64,000 nucleotides of DNA from Nocardia sp. NBC_00403 (GCF_036046055.1 NZ_CP107939.1:5518001-5582000), one strand, 5' to 3'; counted from the first letter of the stretch, positions 18,778 to 27,233 are shown. Notes: generated by a model not told the origin, from the letters alone. Numbers and translations: made by a program.

Positions 18778-19641
18778 ATGACAGAACGTGAGGACATCCG
18801 CACCCGACTACTCGCGGCCATCCCACAGCTCACCCCGAGCGCGCTGAAGGTTGCGCGGGTGATTCAGCACAACCCTTCGGGCGCCGCGCAGCTGACGGTG
18901 AATCAACTCGCGGAGCGGTCCGCGACGAGCACGTCTGCGGTCGTTCGGCTGGCCAAAATGCTCGGCTATGAGGGCTATCCGCAGCTGCGTCTCGCACTGG
19001 CCGCAACGGGCGCCGAGGACCGGGCACCGGTGTTCGCCACCGACATCGACGCCGACGATGCGCTGTCGAAGGTGCTGCACAAGCTGACCGCCTTCGAGAC
19101 CGAGGGGATGCTGGCGACCGCGGAACTCGCCGACCCCGCGACCATGGAGGCGGTCGTCGACGCACTGGTCGGGGCGCGGCGGGTGCAGCTCATCGGAATC
19201 GGGGCGTCCGGGCTCGTCGCGATCGACATGGCGCAGAAGCTGACCAGGATCGGAATGTGGTGCGGTGCTTGCACATCCGAGGACGACGCACTCGTGCAGG
19301 CGAGCCTGCTGGAGCCAGGCGACGTGACTGTCGCTTTCTCGCACTCCGGCGAAACCGCAGGGGTCGTCGACGCGGTGCTGCGCGCGGTGAGCGCCCAGGC
19401 GACGACGGTCGCGGTGACGGCCGGAGCCCAGTCGAAGCTGGCTCGTTCGGCCGCACACACAGTGCTCGTGGCCGGCCGCGAAGACGGATTCCGTTCCGCG
19501 GCAATGGCGAGCCGGATGAGTCAGCTACTCGTCGTGGACGCGCTCTACGTCGGTGTCCTGCAGCGCACGCCGTCGGCGCCTGCGGCCTTGCGCCGAACCT
19601 ATGACGCCGTCGCGGATCGCCGGACGAAGGAGCTGGGGTGA
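18778..19641 (+). CDS. murR: MurR/RpiR family transcriptional regulator (HTH + SIS)
   Basis: 287 residues. The N-terminal RpiR helix-turn-helix covers about residues 1-80 (NQLAERSATSTSAVVRLAKM). A sugar-isomerase SIS domain covers about 110-250, with GIGASG and SHSGET motifs that bind sugar phosphates. In Escherichia coli MurR represses murQP and responds to MurNAc-6-P. The position between anmK and murQ supports the same role here, although the symbol is assigned by context. It could also activate or respond to GlcNAc-6-P. Confidence 0.88.
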   Translation: MTEREDIRTRLLAAIPQLTPSALKVARVIQHNPSGAAQLTVNQLAERSATSTSAVVRLAKMLGYEGYPQLRLALAATGAEDRAPVFATDIDADDALSKVLHKLTAFETEGMLATAELADPATMEAVVDALVGARRVQLIGIGASGLVAIDMAQKLTRIGMWCGACTSEDDALVQASLLEPGDVTVAFSHSGETAGVVDAVLRAVSAQATTVAVTAGAQSKLARSAAHTVLVAGREDGFRSAAMASRMSQLLVVDALYVGVLQRTPSAPAALRRTYDAVADRRTKELG

Positions 19642-19726
19642 GCCGCACTCGCGGTGCACTGACGGCGTGGGCGAACACCTACGGCGCACGGATCGGGTCG
19701 ATCTCACGCGGGACACAGGAGGCGAA

Positions 19727-20620
19727 GTGCACAACATCGGATCATTGACCACCGAACTGCCGAACCCGCGCACCACCGCACTCGACTCGATGCCGCTCGT
19801 CGAGCTGCTGGCCACCATGAACGCCGAAGACGCAGGCGTGGCCGCTGCTGTGGCACAAGCAATTCCGCAGATCGCACGCGCCGTCGAGCTGATCGTCGAG
19901 TCGCGGCGGCGCGGCGGCAGGCTGATCTATATCGGTGCAGGCACCAGCGGCAGGCTCGGCGTGCTCGACGCGGTCGAATGCCCACCTACCTTCGGCATCG
20001 ATCCCGGTGAGGTGGTCGGGATCATCGCCGGCGGTCCCGAAGCATTCTCGAAGGCCGTGGAGGGCGCCGAGGACGATCCGGCGCGCGCCGAACAGGACCT
20101 GGCCGCAGCAAATCTCACTGCTGCGGATGTCGTCGTCGCCCTGGCGGCGAGCGGGCGAACCCCCTACGCCATCGGGGCGTTGCACTACGGGCGGTCGGTG
20201 GGTGCCGCAACCGTCGCGATCTCCTGCAACCGCAATGCCGACTCGAGTGCGCATGCCGACGTGGGCATCGAGATCGAGACCGGCCCGGAGGTAGTGACCG
20301 GTTCCACCCGGCTGAAAGCGGGCACCGCACAGAAGATGGTCTGCAATATGCTCTCGACCGCGACCATGGTCCAGGTCGGCAAGGTCTACGGCAACCTCAT
20401 GGTCGACCTGCACCCGACCAACGCCAAGCTCGTCGACCGGGCCCGTCGCATCATTGCCGAGGCCACCGGAGTTGACGCGCCCACTGCCGCAGCCCTGTTG
20501 GATGCCGCGGGCGGTCACGCGAAGACCGCCATCGTCATGCAGCTGGCCGGGGTCGACGCAGCGGCTGCACGGAAACTGCTCGACCGAACGCAAGGATTCG
20601 TACGCACCGCCGTTCGGTGA
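19727..20620 (+). CDS. murQ: N-acetylmuramic acid 6-phosphate etherase
   Basis: 297 residues. MurQ cleaves the lactyl ether of MurNAc-6-P to give GlcNAc-6-P and lactate. The GTG start at 19727 has an ideal AGGAGG 4-5 nt upstream; a longer open frame begins earlier without one. Signatures are TTELPNPRT at the N-terminus, YIGAGTSGRLGVLDA, ECPPTFG, ALAASGRTPYAIGA and STRLKAGTAQKMVCNMLST. Together with AnmK and the kinase it completes conversion of wall amino sugars to GlcNAc-6-P. Confidence 0.96.
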   Translation: MHNIGSLTTELPNPRTTALDSMPLVELLATMNAEDAGVAAAVAQAIPQIARAVELIVESRRRGGRLIYIGAGTSGRLGVLDAVECPPTFGIDPGEVVGIIAGGPEAFSKAVEGAEDDPARAEQDLAAANLTAADVVVALAASGRTPYAIGALHYGRSVGAATVAISCNRNADSSAHADVGIEIETGPEVVTGSTRLKAGTAQKMVCNMLSTATMVQVGKVYGNLMVDLHPTNAKLVDRARRIIAEATGVDAPTAAALLDAAGGHAKTAIVMQLAGVDAAAARKLLDRTQGFVRTAVR

Positions 20621-20738
20621 ATCGTGGCCACCAGTGTCGAGCGGCAATAGCGCGGTGGCGCACGGGATCGGATTTCCTCTGTGCGGTCCATTCGATGACC
20701 GCGCCCACCCCATCACCCCTGACCAGGAGATCACGAAA

Positions 20739-20824
20739 CTACCGGCACGCTGTGGCGATCCACGCTGCGATCTTGGTCGAGCCCTGAAAGCTGGTAGCTC
20801 CAGTCCGCTTCTCGTCGAGCAGGC
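20739..20824 (-). pseudogene. Downstream piece of the NTF2-like gene split by the 20.8-24.0 kb element
   Basis: On the minus strand, codons from LLDEKR to a TAG at 20739-20741 stay in frame with the piece at 23990-24067 if the intervening element and one copy of the 9-bp direct repeat are removed. The join restores FTRFARLLDEKR, a common motif of NTF2/SnoaL-like proteins. After DEKR similarity fades and the frame stops early, so the gene may have been defective already. Confidence 0.5.
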
Positions 20825-20827
20825 ACG

Positions 20828-20865
20828 TGGGGTCCACTGACGCGAAAAGTCGCGCTTAGCGCTGT
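20828..20865. repeat. Left 38-nt inverted repeat of the vat-vgb unit
   Basis: Matches the reverse complement of 23952-23989 at 34 of 38 positions. The shared core GAAAAGTCGCGCTTAGCG is at 20844-20861 and the outer part TGGGGTCCA at 20828-20836. Confidence 0.8.
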
Positions 20866-21243
20866 GTGCCCTGTTCGGGCAGAAACTTCGGCTGGCTCGC
20901 CGCAGACGCGGGCCGGTGTTCCTGACCGACCGCAAGGCGAAACCCGGTGTCGCCGTGGACGATATCGACCCGCCGACCCTGCGGGGACGGTTGTCGTATC
21001 GACGGGCCCTCGAATTATTCGAGTACCACACCGCCGACTTCGCCCGCGGGCCCTTCACGCTGCATCAACTCCGTCATAGCCGGTTGACGCACGCGGCGGA
21101 GGACGGGGCGTCCACGCCGATGCTGATGCGCATGAGCGGCCACGCCTCGGTACTGTCCCTCGGAAAAGTACGCGCGCCCGTCGGCCGAGTCGTTGATTCG
21201 GTGGCAGGCTCAGACCGATCCCGCCGCCAGCCACCGCCGTTGA
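20841..21243 (+). pseudogene. Tyrosine recombinase/integrase, C-terminal fragment with frameshift
   Basis: The C-terminal catalytic part of a phage-type integrase. GPVFLTDRKAK is followed by TLHQLRHSRLTHAAEDG (catalytic HxxR box) and LMRMSGHASVLSLGK. The nucleophile region KYARPSAESL and RWQAQTDPAA lie in the +1 frame, so a one-base frameshift near 21165 separates them. The frame opens inside the left inverted repeat just after a TGA, with no N-terminal core-binding domain. It cannot be active as it stands. Confidence 0.75.
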
Positions 21244-21584
21244 GCTATCGCGCGGTGGCCGGATCCCAAACGAGGTGCCCACGCGGATGCAGCTGCGCCT
21301 CCGCCATATTCCGCGGTGGGAGTGGCTCTTTCGTAGTGACAGTTGGTCACGCGGCGGGTTGATGGTCGTCGAGGGGTGGATTCGTTGGTGTTCCCGGGTG
21401 AGGGACCTGGACAGACTCGAACCGCTGATCCCGGAGCACATTACGACGACATCGACCGGCATATCGCCGAGGGCTGACGAGATCCCGGCCGCTACCGAGC
21501 CAGCTCGATGCCGCCCTGCACCTGCGGCGCATGCATAATTGCTGGGCCGCTGCTCTCCGGCCGTATCAGGAAAGGACTTTTGGT
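21244..21584. other. No gene seen between recombinase fragment and vat-like gene
   Basis: 341 bp. Short open frames on both strands show no recognisable family. It should contain the promoter for the vat-vgb pair; I see no convincing -35/-10 pair. Confidence 0.4.
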
Positions 21585-22241
21585 TTGTCGCCCGATCCGA
21601 TGACCGTGCACCCACTGCCTGCCCATGACCGCGTGGTGTTCCTCAGGCCGCTGATCAGCTCGCCGAAAATCGTTGTGGGGGACTACACCTACTACGACGA
21701 TCCCGACGGTGCGACCGGTTTCGAGCAGCGCAACGTGCTCTACGCCTACGGGCCGGAACGGCTGATCATCGGCAGGTACTGCGCCATCGCGGCGGGAACC
21801 CGGTTCCTGATGGCCGGGGCCGAACATCCGACGATGGGCGTCTCGACGTTCCCGTTCACGATGTTCGGCGGCCGCTGGGCCGAGCAGACTCTGGATATTG
21901 TCACCGGGATGCCCAGCAGGGGTGACACTGTCGTCGGCAACGATGTGTGGTTCGGTCACGGCGCGACCGTGCTACCCGGGGTGCGTATCGGTGACGGTGC
22001 GATTATCGCGGCCGGTGCGCTGGTCACCGCGGACGTTCCGCCCTACACCATCGTTGGCGGTAATCCGGCCACGCCGATCCGCCGTCGTTTCGACTCTGCC
22101 GACGTCGACCGCTTGCTGCATGCCGCCTGGTGGGATTGGCCGGTCGAGCTGGTCACCGAGCACGCCCGCACGATCATGGCCGGCGCCCCGGCAGACATCG
22201 AACGCATCGCCTCCGGTCATCGTGGGGCGAGCGGCCGATGA
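21585..22241 (+). CDS. vat: Vat-type streptogramin A (virginiamycin M) O-acetyltransferase
   Basis: 218 residues of the hexapeptide-repeat xenobiotic acetyltransferases. Vat enzymes acetylate the hydroxyl of streptogramin A with acetyl-CoA. The TTG start at 21585 is chosen because AAAGGA lies about 7 nt upstream and the protein then begins as Vat proteins do (SPDPM...). Family features: [34 protein letters not shown] with the catalytic histidine near residue 81, YPF-like [27 protein letters not shown], and the C-terminal WWDWPVELV. It overlaps the lyase gene by 4 bp (ATGA). Substrate is inferred; related members can acetylate chloramphenicol. Confidence 0.85.
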   Translation: MSPDPMTVHPLPAHDRVVFLRPLISSPKIVVGDYTYYDDPDGATGFEQRNVLYAYGPERLIIGRYCAIAAGTRFLMAGAEHPTMGVSTFPFTMFGGRWAEQTLDIVTGMPSRGDTVVGNDVWFGHGATVLPGVRIGDGAIIAAGALVTADVPPYTIVGGNPATPIRRRFDSADVDRLLHAAWWDWPVELVTEHARTIMAGAPADIERIASGHRGASGR

Positions 22242-23122
22242 CGACCGTCGAAGAAAATCCGGTAGCCGGCGCCGACGAGGGTCCGTACGCCATCGTCACA
22301 GGCCCCGATGGCGCACTGTGGTACACGCTGGTCCACAGCGGCCGGATCGGGCGACTAATTCCTGGCCGGCAGCCCACAATCCACCAACTCGACCCGGACT
22401 GCGGCCCGACGATCATCGCCGCCGGACCTGATGATGCGTTGTGGTTCACCGAAAACCGGGCCCACAGGATCGGCCGGATCACTACTGACGGCGCGGTGCG
22501 GGAGTTCGCGCTGCCCACTGCCGAGTGCGGGCCGTTCGGCATCGCCGCAGGACCCGACGGTGCCCTGTGGTTCACCCAGACCAATTCCGACAGGGTCGGC
22601 CGGATCACTCCGCAAGGCCAGGTGACCGAGTTCCCGCTCCCCACCCCGGGCATGTTTCCCGCCGCGATTACCGCCGGTGCCGATGGCGCACTGTGGTTCA
22701 CCCTGAACGCCGGCAACGCGATCGGCCGCATATCCGTGGGCACGAACCCGGCCATCTCCCTGTACCCACTACCGACCGAGGCCGCGGCACCGGTCGGCGT
22801 CACCGCCGGACCGGACGGCGCAATATGGTTCGTCGAGATCGGCGCCGGTCAGATCGGCCGCATCGACACCGACGGTGTGATCACCGAATTCCCGCTGCCC
22901 GACCGAGCCGCCCGACCGCACGCCATCACAGCCGGTGACGACGGCACCCTCTGGTTCACCGAGTGGGGCGCCAACCGCATCGGCGCCATCACCATCGACG
23001 GCGTAATCACCACACACGAGCTGCCGACCGCCTGGTCAGAACCCCACGGCATCACCCAGGGCCCGGACGGCGCGATATGGGCAGCATTGGAAATCGGAAC
23101 CCTCGCACGCCTCGCCGCCTAA
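22238..23122 (+). CDS. vgb: Vgb-type streptogramin B lyase
   Basis: 294 residues forming a seven-bladed beta-propeller of repeated GPDGALWFT blades. Vgb opens the cyclic depsipeptide of streptogramin B by elimination, without water, using Mg2+. The active-site residues described for staphylococcal Vgb fall at matching numbers: His228 (RPHAIT), Glu268 and His270 (SEPHGIT), with Tyr17 near the expected Tyr18. Vgb length is usually 295-300. It is translationally coupled to the Vat-like gene, so together they would inactivate both streptogramin components. Some actinobacterial propellers of this family have other roles. Confidence 0.88.
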   Translation: MTTVEENPVAGADEGPYAIVTGPDGALWYTLVHSGRIGRLIPGRQPTIHQLDPDCGPTIIAAGPDDALWFTENRAHRIGRITTDGAVREFALPTAECGPFGIAAGPDGALWFTQTNSDRVGRITPQGQVTEFPLPTPGMFPAAITAGADGALWFTLNAGNAIGRISVGTNPAISLYPLPTEAAAPVGVTAGPDGAIWFVEIGAGQIGRIDTDGVITEFPLPDRAARPHAITAGDDGTLWFTEWGANRIGAITIDGVITTHELPTAWSEPHGITQGPDGAIWAALEIGTLARLAA

Positions 23123-23172
23123 CGAAATTGAAAGGAAGACAAGGGATCTGGTCCGCAGACCCGGAACCACCG

Positions 23173-23568
23173 ATGGACGATCAACAGCAAACCCACACTA
23201 TCGACGCACATTTCGAGATCACCGAATTCGACGAGACCGTCTACGACGAACCCGCCGAGGGACCCAAGCTGACCCGGGTCCGCATCCACAAGCGCTACCA
23301 CGGGGTGATCGACGGCGCCGGTGTCGTCGACGTGCTCACCGCACAAGGCCACGATGGCGCCGGATATGTCGCCAGCGAGCGCGTCGAGGGAACCTTGGAC
23401 GGACGCCGCGGCACTTTCGTTATCCAGCACGGCGGCTTGGCCGAGGGCACCACCCAACGCACATTCGGCACTATCGTCCCAGGCTCGGGGACGGGTGAAC
23501 TCACCGGCATCTCCGGCCGCGCCGAAGAGGCGCAACGAGAGATCCTCACACTCGAATACACTCTGTGA
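23173..23568 (+). CDS. DUF3224 family protein
   Basis: 131 residues with the features of DUF3224: a DAHFEITEFDE start, KRYHGVIDGAG, VASERVEGTLDGRRGTFVIQHGG and a C-terminal GSGTGELTGISG. The fold is a small beta-barrel of unknown activity. It follows the lyase by 50 bp inside the inverted-repeat unit, which may make it cargo. No strong ribosome site is visible. Confidence 0.85.
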   Translation: MDDQQQTHTIDAHFEITEFDETVYDEPAEGPKLTRVRIHKRYHGVIDGAGVVDVLTAQGHDGAGYVASERVEGTLDGRRGTFVIQHGGLAEGTTQRTFGTIVPGSGTGELTGISGRAEEAQREILTLEYTL

Positions 23569-23701
23569 AGGTGTTCGGGCCACCCCCCAATGCGTTTCGA
23601 TACCTCGGCGATGGGCAATAGTTGGTAGGCGCACGCCTCGCCGCTGCGCGCACTCGGTGCCGTTGATGAACCGCGCTCGCTGTTCGGTCGAATCAACCGG
23701 G

Positions 23702-23907
23702 TCAGAACAGCATCTCGGCCGGATCCGCCGGATCGGCGACCGGCCCATTCACCAAGTCCGCGAAGCGTGAACCAGCCCCGAACTGCCCTGCGCAGGATCC
23801 GGCGGATACAACACCGGATCCAGATCCGCGGCGCGCAAAGCCAGCACCTCGCCGATAAGCAGCTGCGCTTCGGCGATCAGCGCCGCCGCATTCACCGCCT
23901 CGGTCAT
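23702..23907 (-). CDS. Small hypothetical protein, probably frameshifted
   Basis: From an ATG at 23907 the frame reads MTEAVNAAALIAEAQLL and LRAADLDPVLYPPDPAQ, a helical then proline-rich pattern, and stops near 23749. The neighbouring frame reads GSRFADLVNGPVADPADP to a stop at 23702. The smooth continuation suggests one small protein with a frameshift near 23790. No family recognised. It reads inward from the right inverted repeat. Confidence 0.35.
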
Positions 23908-23951
23908 GCCCGCATGATCCCACCGACCACCGACACCCCCGACCAGGAAAG

Positions 23952-23989
23952 ACACCGCTAAGCGCGACTTTTCACGTCGCTGGACCCCA
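23952..23989. repeat. Right 38-nt inverted repeat of the vat-vgb unit
   Basis: Inverted partner of 20828-20865. The four mismatches are single-base or a two-base block, and the 18-nt core is identical. The 9-bp CGAGCAGGC copy starts 5 nt outside it at 23995. Confidence 0.8.
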
Positions 23990-24067
23990 TATGCCGAGCA
24001 GGCGCGCGAAGCGGGTGAACAGGTCGGCGATTTCGATACGGTCGGCGATCAGGGTATCCGTGGGCAT
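23990..24067 (-). pseudogene. N-terminal stub of an NTF2/SnoaL-like gene cut by the element
   Basis: From an ATG at 24067 the frame reads MPTDTLIADRIEIADLFTRF then ARLL before entering the right inverted repeat. ADRIEIADLFTRFARLL is typical of the first helix of SnoaL-like proteins. The stub diverges from the MarR gene across a palindrome, a common arrangement for a regulator and its target. Confidence 0.6.
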
Positions 24068-24081
24068 GTCATTCCATTTCG

Positions 24082-24094
24082 TTGGCGACGCCAA
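24082..24094. promoter_or_regulatory. Palindrome TTGGCGACGCCAA, likely MarR operator
   Basis: A perfect 6+1+6 palindrome with another TTGGCGAC half-site just downstream at 24097. It sits between the divergent NTF2-like stub and the MarR gene, where an autoregulatory operator is expected. Confidence 0.5.
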
Positions 24095-24137
24095 TATTGG
24101 CGACACCACAGACTTTCATTGGCTGCACCAACGATGT

Positions 24138-24590
24138 ATGGTGGCTGTCGCGGAAGAGACGCCCGCACGCCTGACCGTGAAGCCGAGTTGGCTGCTCACC
24201 CAGTTGGCAGTGCACGCCCACCGGTTGGCGTCCGACGGCTTCGGCGAGGTGGGTGCGCGTGGGTATCACTACCGCATTCTGGCCGCGCTGGACGAGTTCG
24301 GGGTAGCCACCCAGGCCGAGCTCGGTCGCCGGTGCAGCATGGACCGCAGCGACGTGGTGGCGGCGATCAACGAACTGGCCGAGCAGGGTTGCGTCGAGCG
24401 GACGCCGGACCCGGACGACCGAAGACGCAACATGGTGACCCTCACCAAGGCCGGCGATCGGCAACTGCGACGCATAGACCGAGCGCTCGACAAGGTGCAG
24501 GACGACCTACTCGGACCGCTTTCGGCCGAGGACAGACAGAACTTGACCTGCCTGCTCGCTCGACTGCTCACACACCACCAGCGGGGATGA
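24138..24590 (+). CDS. MarR family transcriptional regulator
   Basis: 150 residues with the MarR winged helix: QAELGRRCSMDRSDVVAAINEL as recognition helix region and CVERTPDPDDRRRNMVTLT as the wing. Members are dimeric repressors released by small ligands. The start ATG at 24138 is followed at once by GTG; the frame is open further upstream but without conserved residues. Its divergent partner has been destroyed by the element at 23989, so it may now control only itself. Confidence 0.88.
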   Translation: MVAVAEETPARLTVKPSWLLTQLAVHAHRLASDGFGEVGARGYHYRILAALDEFGVATQAELGRRCSMDRSDVVAAINELAEQGCVERTPDPDDRRRNMVTLTKAGDRQLRRIDRALDKVQDDLLGPLSAEDRQNLTCLLARLLTHHQRG

Positions 24591-24683
24591 GGAGGGCCGG
24601 CCCGCGCGTCGGCAACGCGCCGCGACCGGAACTCGTCACCGAGCGATGATCAGTCGATCGTGTCGTCCGGATCGCTGGTCGCG

Positions 24684-25403
24684 CTACGGGCAGCTGGTCG
24701 TGAGCGGCCCACCCCGCAGTGCGGAATCGATCAGTTCCCGCACCGCGCCATCGACGGGTTCGTCGGCGTGGCCGACCTGTCGTCCGGGGCAGAACGACTG
24801 GATGCTCCGGTTGGTAGCGCCCGGCAGCGAGTTCGTCTCTCCCCCAGCACCTTCGGTGAACAGATGGTAGGCGGGCAGGCCGGGCGGCACTGCGGGGTCG
24901 GCGTTGAGTTCGGTGAGGAACTCCGATCCCGGAGCCAGGTCGCGACAGCCCTGAGACCATGTCGAGCACAGCCATCCGAGCGGTTCACCGAGTTCGGGCG
25001 TGCCGAAGTCGACATAGGTGCCTACCTGATCCGATCCGCCGAGGAACTTGGCGTAGTGCCGTTGGGCCAGACCACCCATGGAGTGGCCGGCCAGGTCGAC
25101 GCGCACCGCGCCGGTCTCACGCCGGATCTCCGCGACCTTGTCGGCCACCGCCCGCGCCGACTCGACGATCGCCGCGGTTCCGGTCGGGTTGCCGAGCAGC
25201 ACCATCGAATACGCGGGATACCCGCGCGCGCCGAGCCATGTCCGCAGGCTTTCCAGCTTCCCTTGATCGGCGTCGTACCCCCCGATCACCAACACCGGAT
25301 TTCGACCGACTGCGGGGGCCGCGGCCGCATGACCTGCGACCGAACCGACTGCCGCGCACGCCATGACGACGGCCAAGCGAACAATCCGAGCAAGCATGAG
25401 CAT
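24684..25403 (-). CDS. Secreted class 2 lipase/esterase
   Basis: 239 residues. A signal peptide ends near residue 29 (VAGHAAAAP). The alpha/beta hydrolase fold begins PVLVIGGYDAD, and the nucleophile elbow is GHSMGG, followed by VDFGTPELG. This matches actinobacterial extracellular EstA/LipA-type lipases with a triacylglycerol or ester substrate. Cysteine pairs in WLCSTWSQGC and near the C-terminus suggest disulfides outside the cell. It diverges from the RraA-like gene. Confidence 0.88.
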   Translation of the reverse strand: MLMLARIVRLAVVMACAAVGSVAGHAAAAPAVGRNPVLVIGGYDADQGKLESLRTWLGARGYPAYSMVLLGNPTGTAAIVESARAVADKVAEIRRETGAVRVDLAGHSMGGLAQRHYAKFLGGSDQVGTYVDFGTPELGEPLGWLCSTWSQGCRDLAPGSEFLTELNADPAVPPGLPAYHLFTEGAGGETNSLPGATNRSIQSFCPGRQVGHADEPVDGAVRELIDSALRGGPLTTSCP

Positions 25404-25514
25404 CGACCTGCCTTCAGCGACGGTCCCCCGGTCCGGGTCAACCTTACCGACGTGCCACTGACCCGTACGATGCCACCTGGATCACACACATCGAGCCTCG
25501 AAGGGGCGTTACCG

Positions 25515-26174
25515 ATGCCGCACGACCGGCTCCGCGCGAAATTCCTTGCCGTCGACACCACCGCACTCTGCGACGCCGACAAGGCAACGCGCGTGCTGCA
25601 CAGCGCCATTCGATCCCGCTCCGCCACCACGAGAATCTTCGGGCCCGCATACACCGTCCGATGCCGAGACGACTTCTTCGCCGTTCTGCGCGCCATCGAA
25701 TCCGCTGCGCCAGGCGATGTCATCGTCGTCGACGGCGGCGGCAAGGAGATCGCGCTGGCCGGTGAACTCTTCGCGCGCGGCGCCCTCGCAAGGAAGCTCG
25801 GCGGCATCATTATCGACGGCGGCTACCGCGACATCACCTACGTCCGCACCTGCGAGCTACCGATCTACAGCCGCTATGTGACCCCTATGGCAGGCACCAC
25901 CGCAGCCCTGGGCGAACTGCAGATCCCGATCACCTGCGGCGGCGTCCCGGTGGCCCCCGGCGATCTGATCCTCGCCGACGACGAGGGCGTCGTCGTCGTG
26001 GATCCCGCCCGCGCCGAGGCCCTGCTGGACGCGGCGGCAGCCGTCAAAGCCGCCGAAGCGGCCGTCGTCGCACAGTTGAACACAGGATCGACCTTGAGTG
26101 ATGGACTCAATGTCGCCGAACACACCGCGCTGTTGCTCGACGGTGAGCCGTCGTCACTGCGATTCCTGTCCTGA
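25515..26174 (+). CDS. RraA-like protein / 4-hydroxy-4-methyl-2-oxoglutarate aldolase family
   Basis: 219 residues. The fold and motifs match RraA/HMG aldolases: FGPAYTVRCRDDF, PGDVIVVDGGG, LGGIIIDGGYRDI and VAPGDLILADDEGVVVV. GDxxxADxxGV and the GGYRD loop bind the metal and oxo-acid in aldolase members. Whether this one is an aldolase or has another role cannot be decided here; true RraA (RNase E inhibitor) is enterobacterial. Confidence 0.85.
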   Translation: MPHDRLRAKFLAVDTTALCDADKATRVLHSAIRSRSATTRIFGPAYTVRCRDDFFAVLRAIESAAPGDVIVVDGGGKEIALAGELFARGALARKLGGIIIDGGYRDITYVRTCELPIYSRYVTPMAGTTAALGELQIPITCGGVPVAPGDLILADDEGVVVVDPARAEALLDAAAAVKAAEAAVVAQLNTGSTLSDGLNVAEHTALLLDGEPSSLRFLS

Positions 26175-26207
26175 TACCGGCGCGCTGTCGGGTCCGCAGC
26201 ACTGTTG

Positions 26208-27233
26208 TCAGGCTCCCTGGTTCTGCGCGACGTAGTCGTCGATCTCGCCGAGGAACGCGTCCAAGCGGGCAGGAGTAATCCACGACGCCCGGAAGGAGTT
26301 CTTGGCCAGTGCGACCACTCGGTCGATGTCGAGACCGGCATGCGCGGCGAGGGCGAGGTAGTTGTCCGCCGCGTAGGCGTCGAAGTAGGACGGGTCGTCG
26401 CTGTTGACGGTGACCGCGAGCCCCCGGTCGAGCAGCGCGATGATCTCGGTCGACTTCATCTGCTCGGTGACGAACGAATTCGAGACCGGGCAGCAGGTCA
26501 GTCCGATGCCCTTGGATTTGGCCAGCTCGACGAGCCGGTCGTCTTCGACGATATTGGTGCCGTGGTCGAGTCGATCGACGCCGATGTCCTCCAACGCCTG
26601 TCGAATATGCTCGATGGAGTCGGTTTGGTCGATGTCGCAATGCATGGTCAGCAGGAAGCCTTCGCGCCGGGCACGGGCGAAAACGGCGGCGAATTTGCTC
26701 GGCGGGTTACCACGCTCGTCGGAGTCCAGCCCGACCCCGATGATCCAATCCTTGTACGGCAGCGCTTCGAGCAAGGTCGCCATCGCGTACTCGGCGGAGT
26801 AGTCGCGCAGGAAACACGGGATCAGCTCGGCGGAGATCCCGAACTCCCGGCGCGCCTGCACGATCGCGGAGCGGTAGCCGGTGATCACCGCGGCGAAAGC
26901 GACACCGCGGCCGGTGTGCGCCTGCGGATCGAAGAACATCTCGACGTGGCGGATCCCGTCGGCGTGCGCCCGGGTCAGATAGTCGAACGCGAGGTCGTGA
27001 AAGTCCTGCGACTGCTGCAGCACCCGCATGGCCGGGTAGTAGACCTGCAGGAACGAGGTCAGATCGTGGAACTTATAGGTCTGTTTGACCTCGGCGACAG
27101 TCTTCTCGACCAACTCGATGCCATTGCGCTGAGCCAACCGGAACTTCAACTCCGGCTCCAACGTGCCTTCCAGATGCAGGTGCAATTCGGCCTTGGGCAG
27201 GCCCCGAACGAACGCGGCGAGATCCGATGACAT
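26208..27233 (-). CDS. Adenosine/adenine deaminase family protein
   Basis: 341 residues of the metal-dependent deaminase TIM barrel. Zinc ligands are in KAELHLHLEGT, HCDIDQTDS, DRLDHGT and TVNSDDPSYF. The HCDIDQTDSIEHIRQALEDI and GVDRLDHGTN pattern resembles adenine deaminases of the Add-like group more than classical adenosine deaminase, so the product could be hypoxanthine or inosine. Start chosen at 27233, with GGAGGGGG upstream; an in-frame TTG at 27272 adds 13 residues. Confidence 0.88.
   Translation of the reverse strand: MSSDLAAFVRGLPKAELHLHLEGTLEPELKFRLAQRNGIELVEKTVAEVKQTYKFHDLTSFLQVYYPAMRVLQQSQDFHDLAFDYLTRAHADGIRHVEMFFDPQAHTGRGVAFAAVITGYRSAIVQARREFGISAELIPCFLRDYSAEYAMATLLEALPYKDWIIGVGLDSDERGNPPSKFAAVFARARREGFLLTMHCDIDQTDSIEHIRQALEDIGVDRLDHGTNIVEDDRLVELAKSKGIGLTCCPVSNSFVTEQMKSTEIIALLDRGLAVTVNSDDPSYFDAYAADNYLALAAHAGLDIDRVVALAKNSFRASWITPARLDAFLGEIDDYVAQNQGA

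Larger units (their letters stand above)
20828..23989. mobile_element. Inverted-repeat-bounded unit carrying streptogramin A and B resistance genes
   Basis: A 3162-bp segment. Its ends are 38-nt inverted repeats with 34 matches, including an 18-nt identical core. A 9-bp direct repeat CGAGCAGGC lies just outside each end (20816-20824 and 23995-24003). Removing the segment plus one copy of the direct repeat rejoins an NTF2-like reading frame. Contents: tyrosine recombinase fragment, Vat-type acetyltransferase, Vgb-type lyase, DUF3224 protein and a small frame. No complete transposase is present, so it is probably non-autonomous or was mobilised in trans. Confidence 0.6.
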
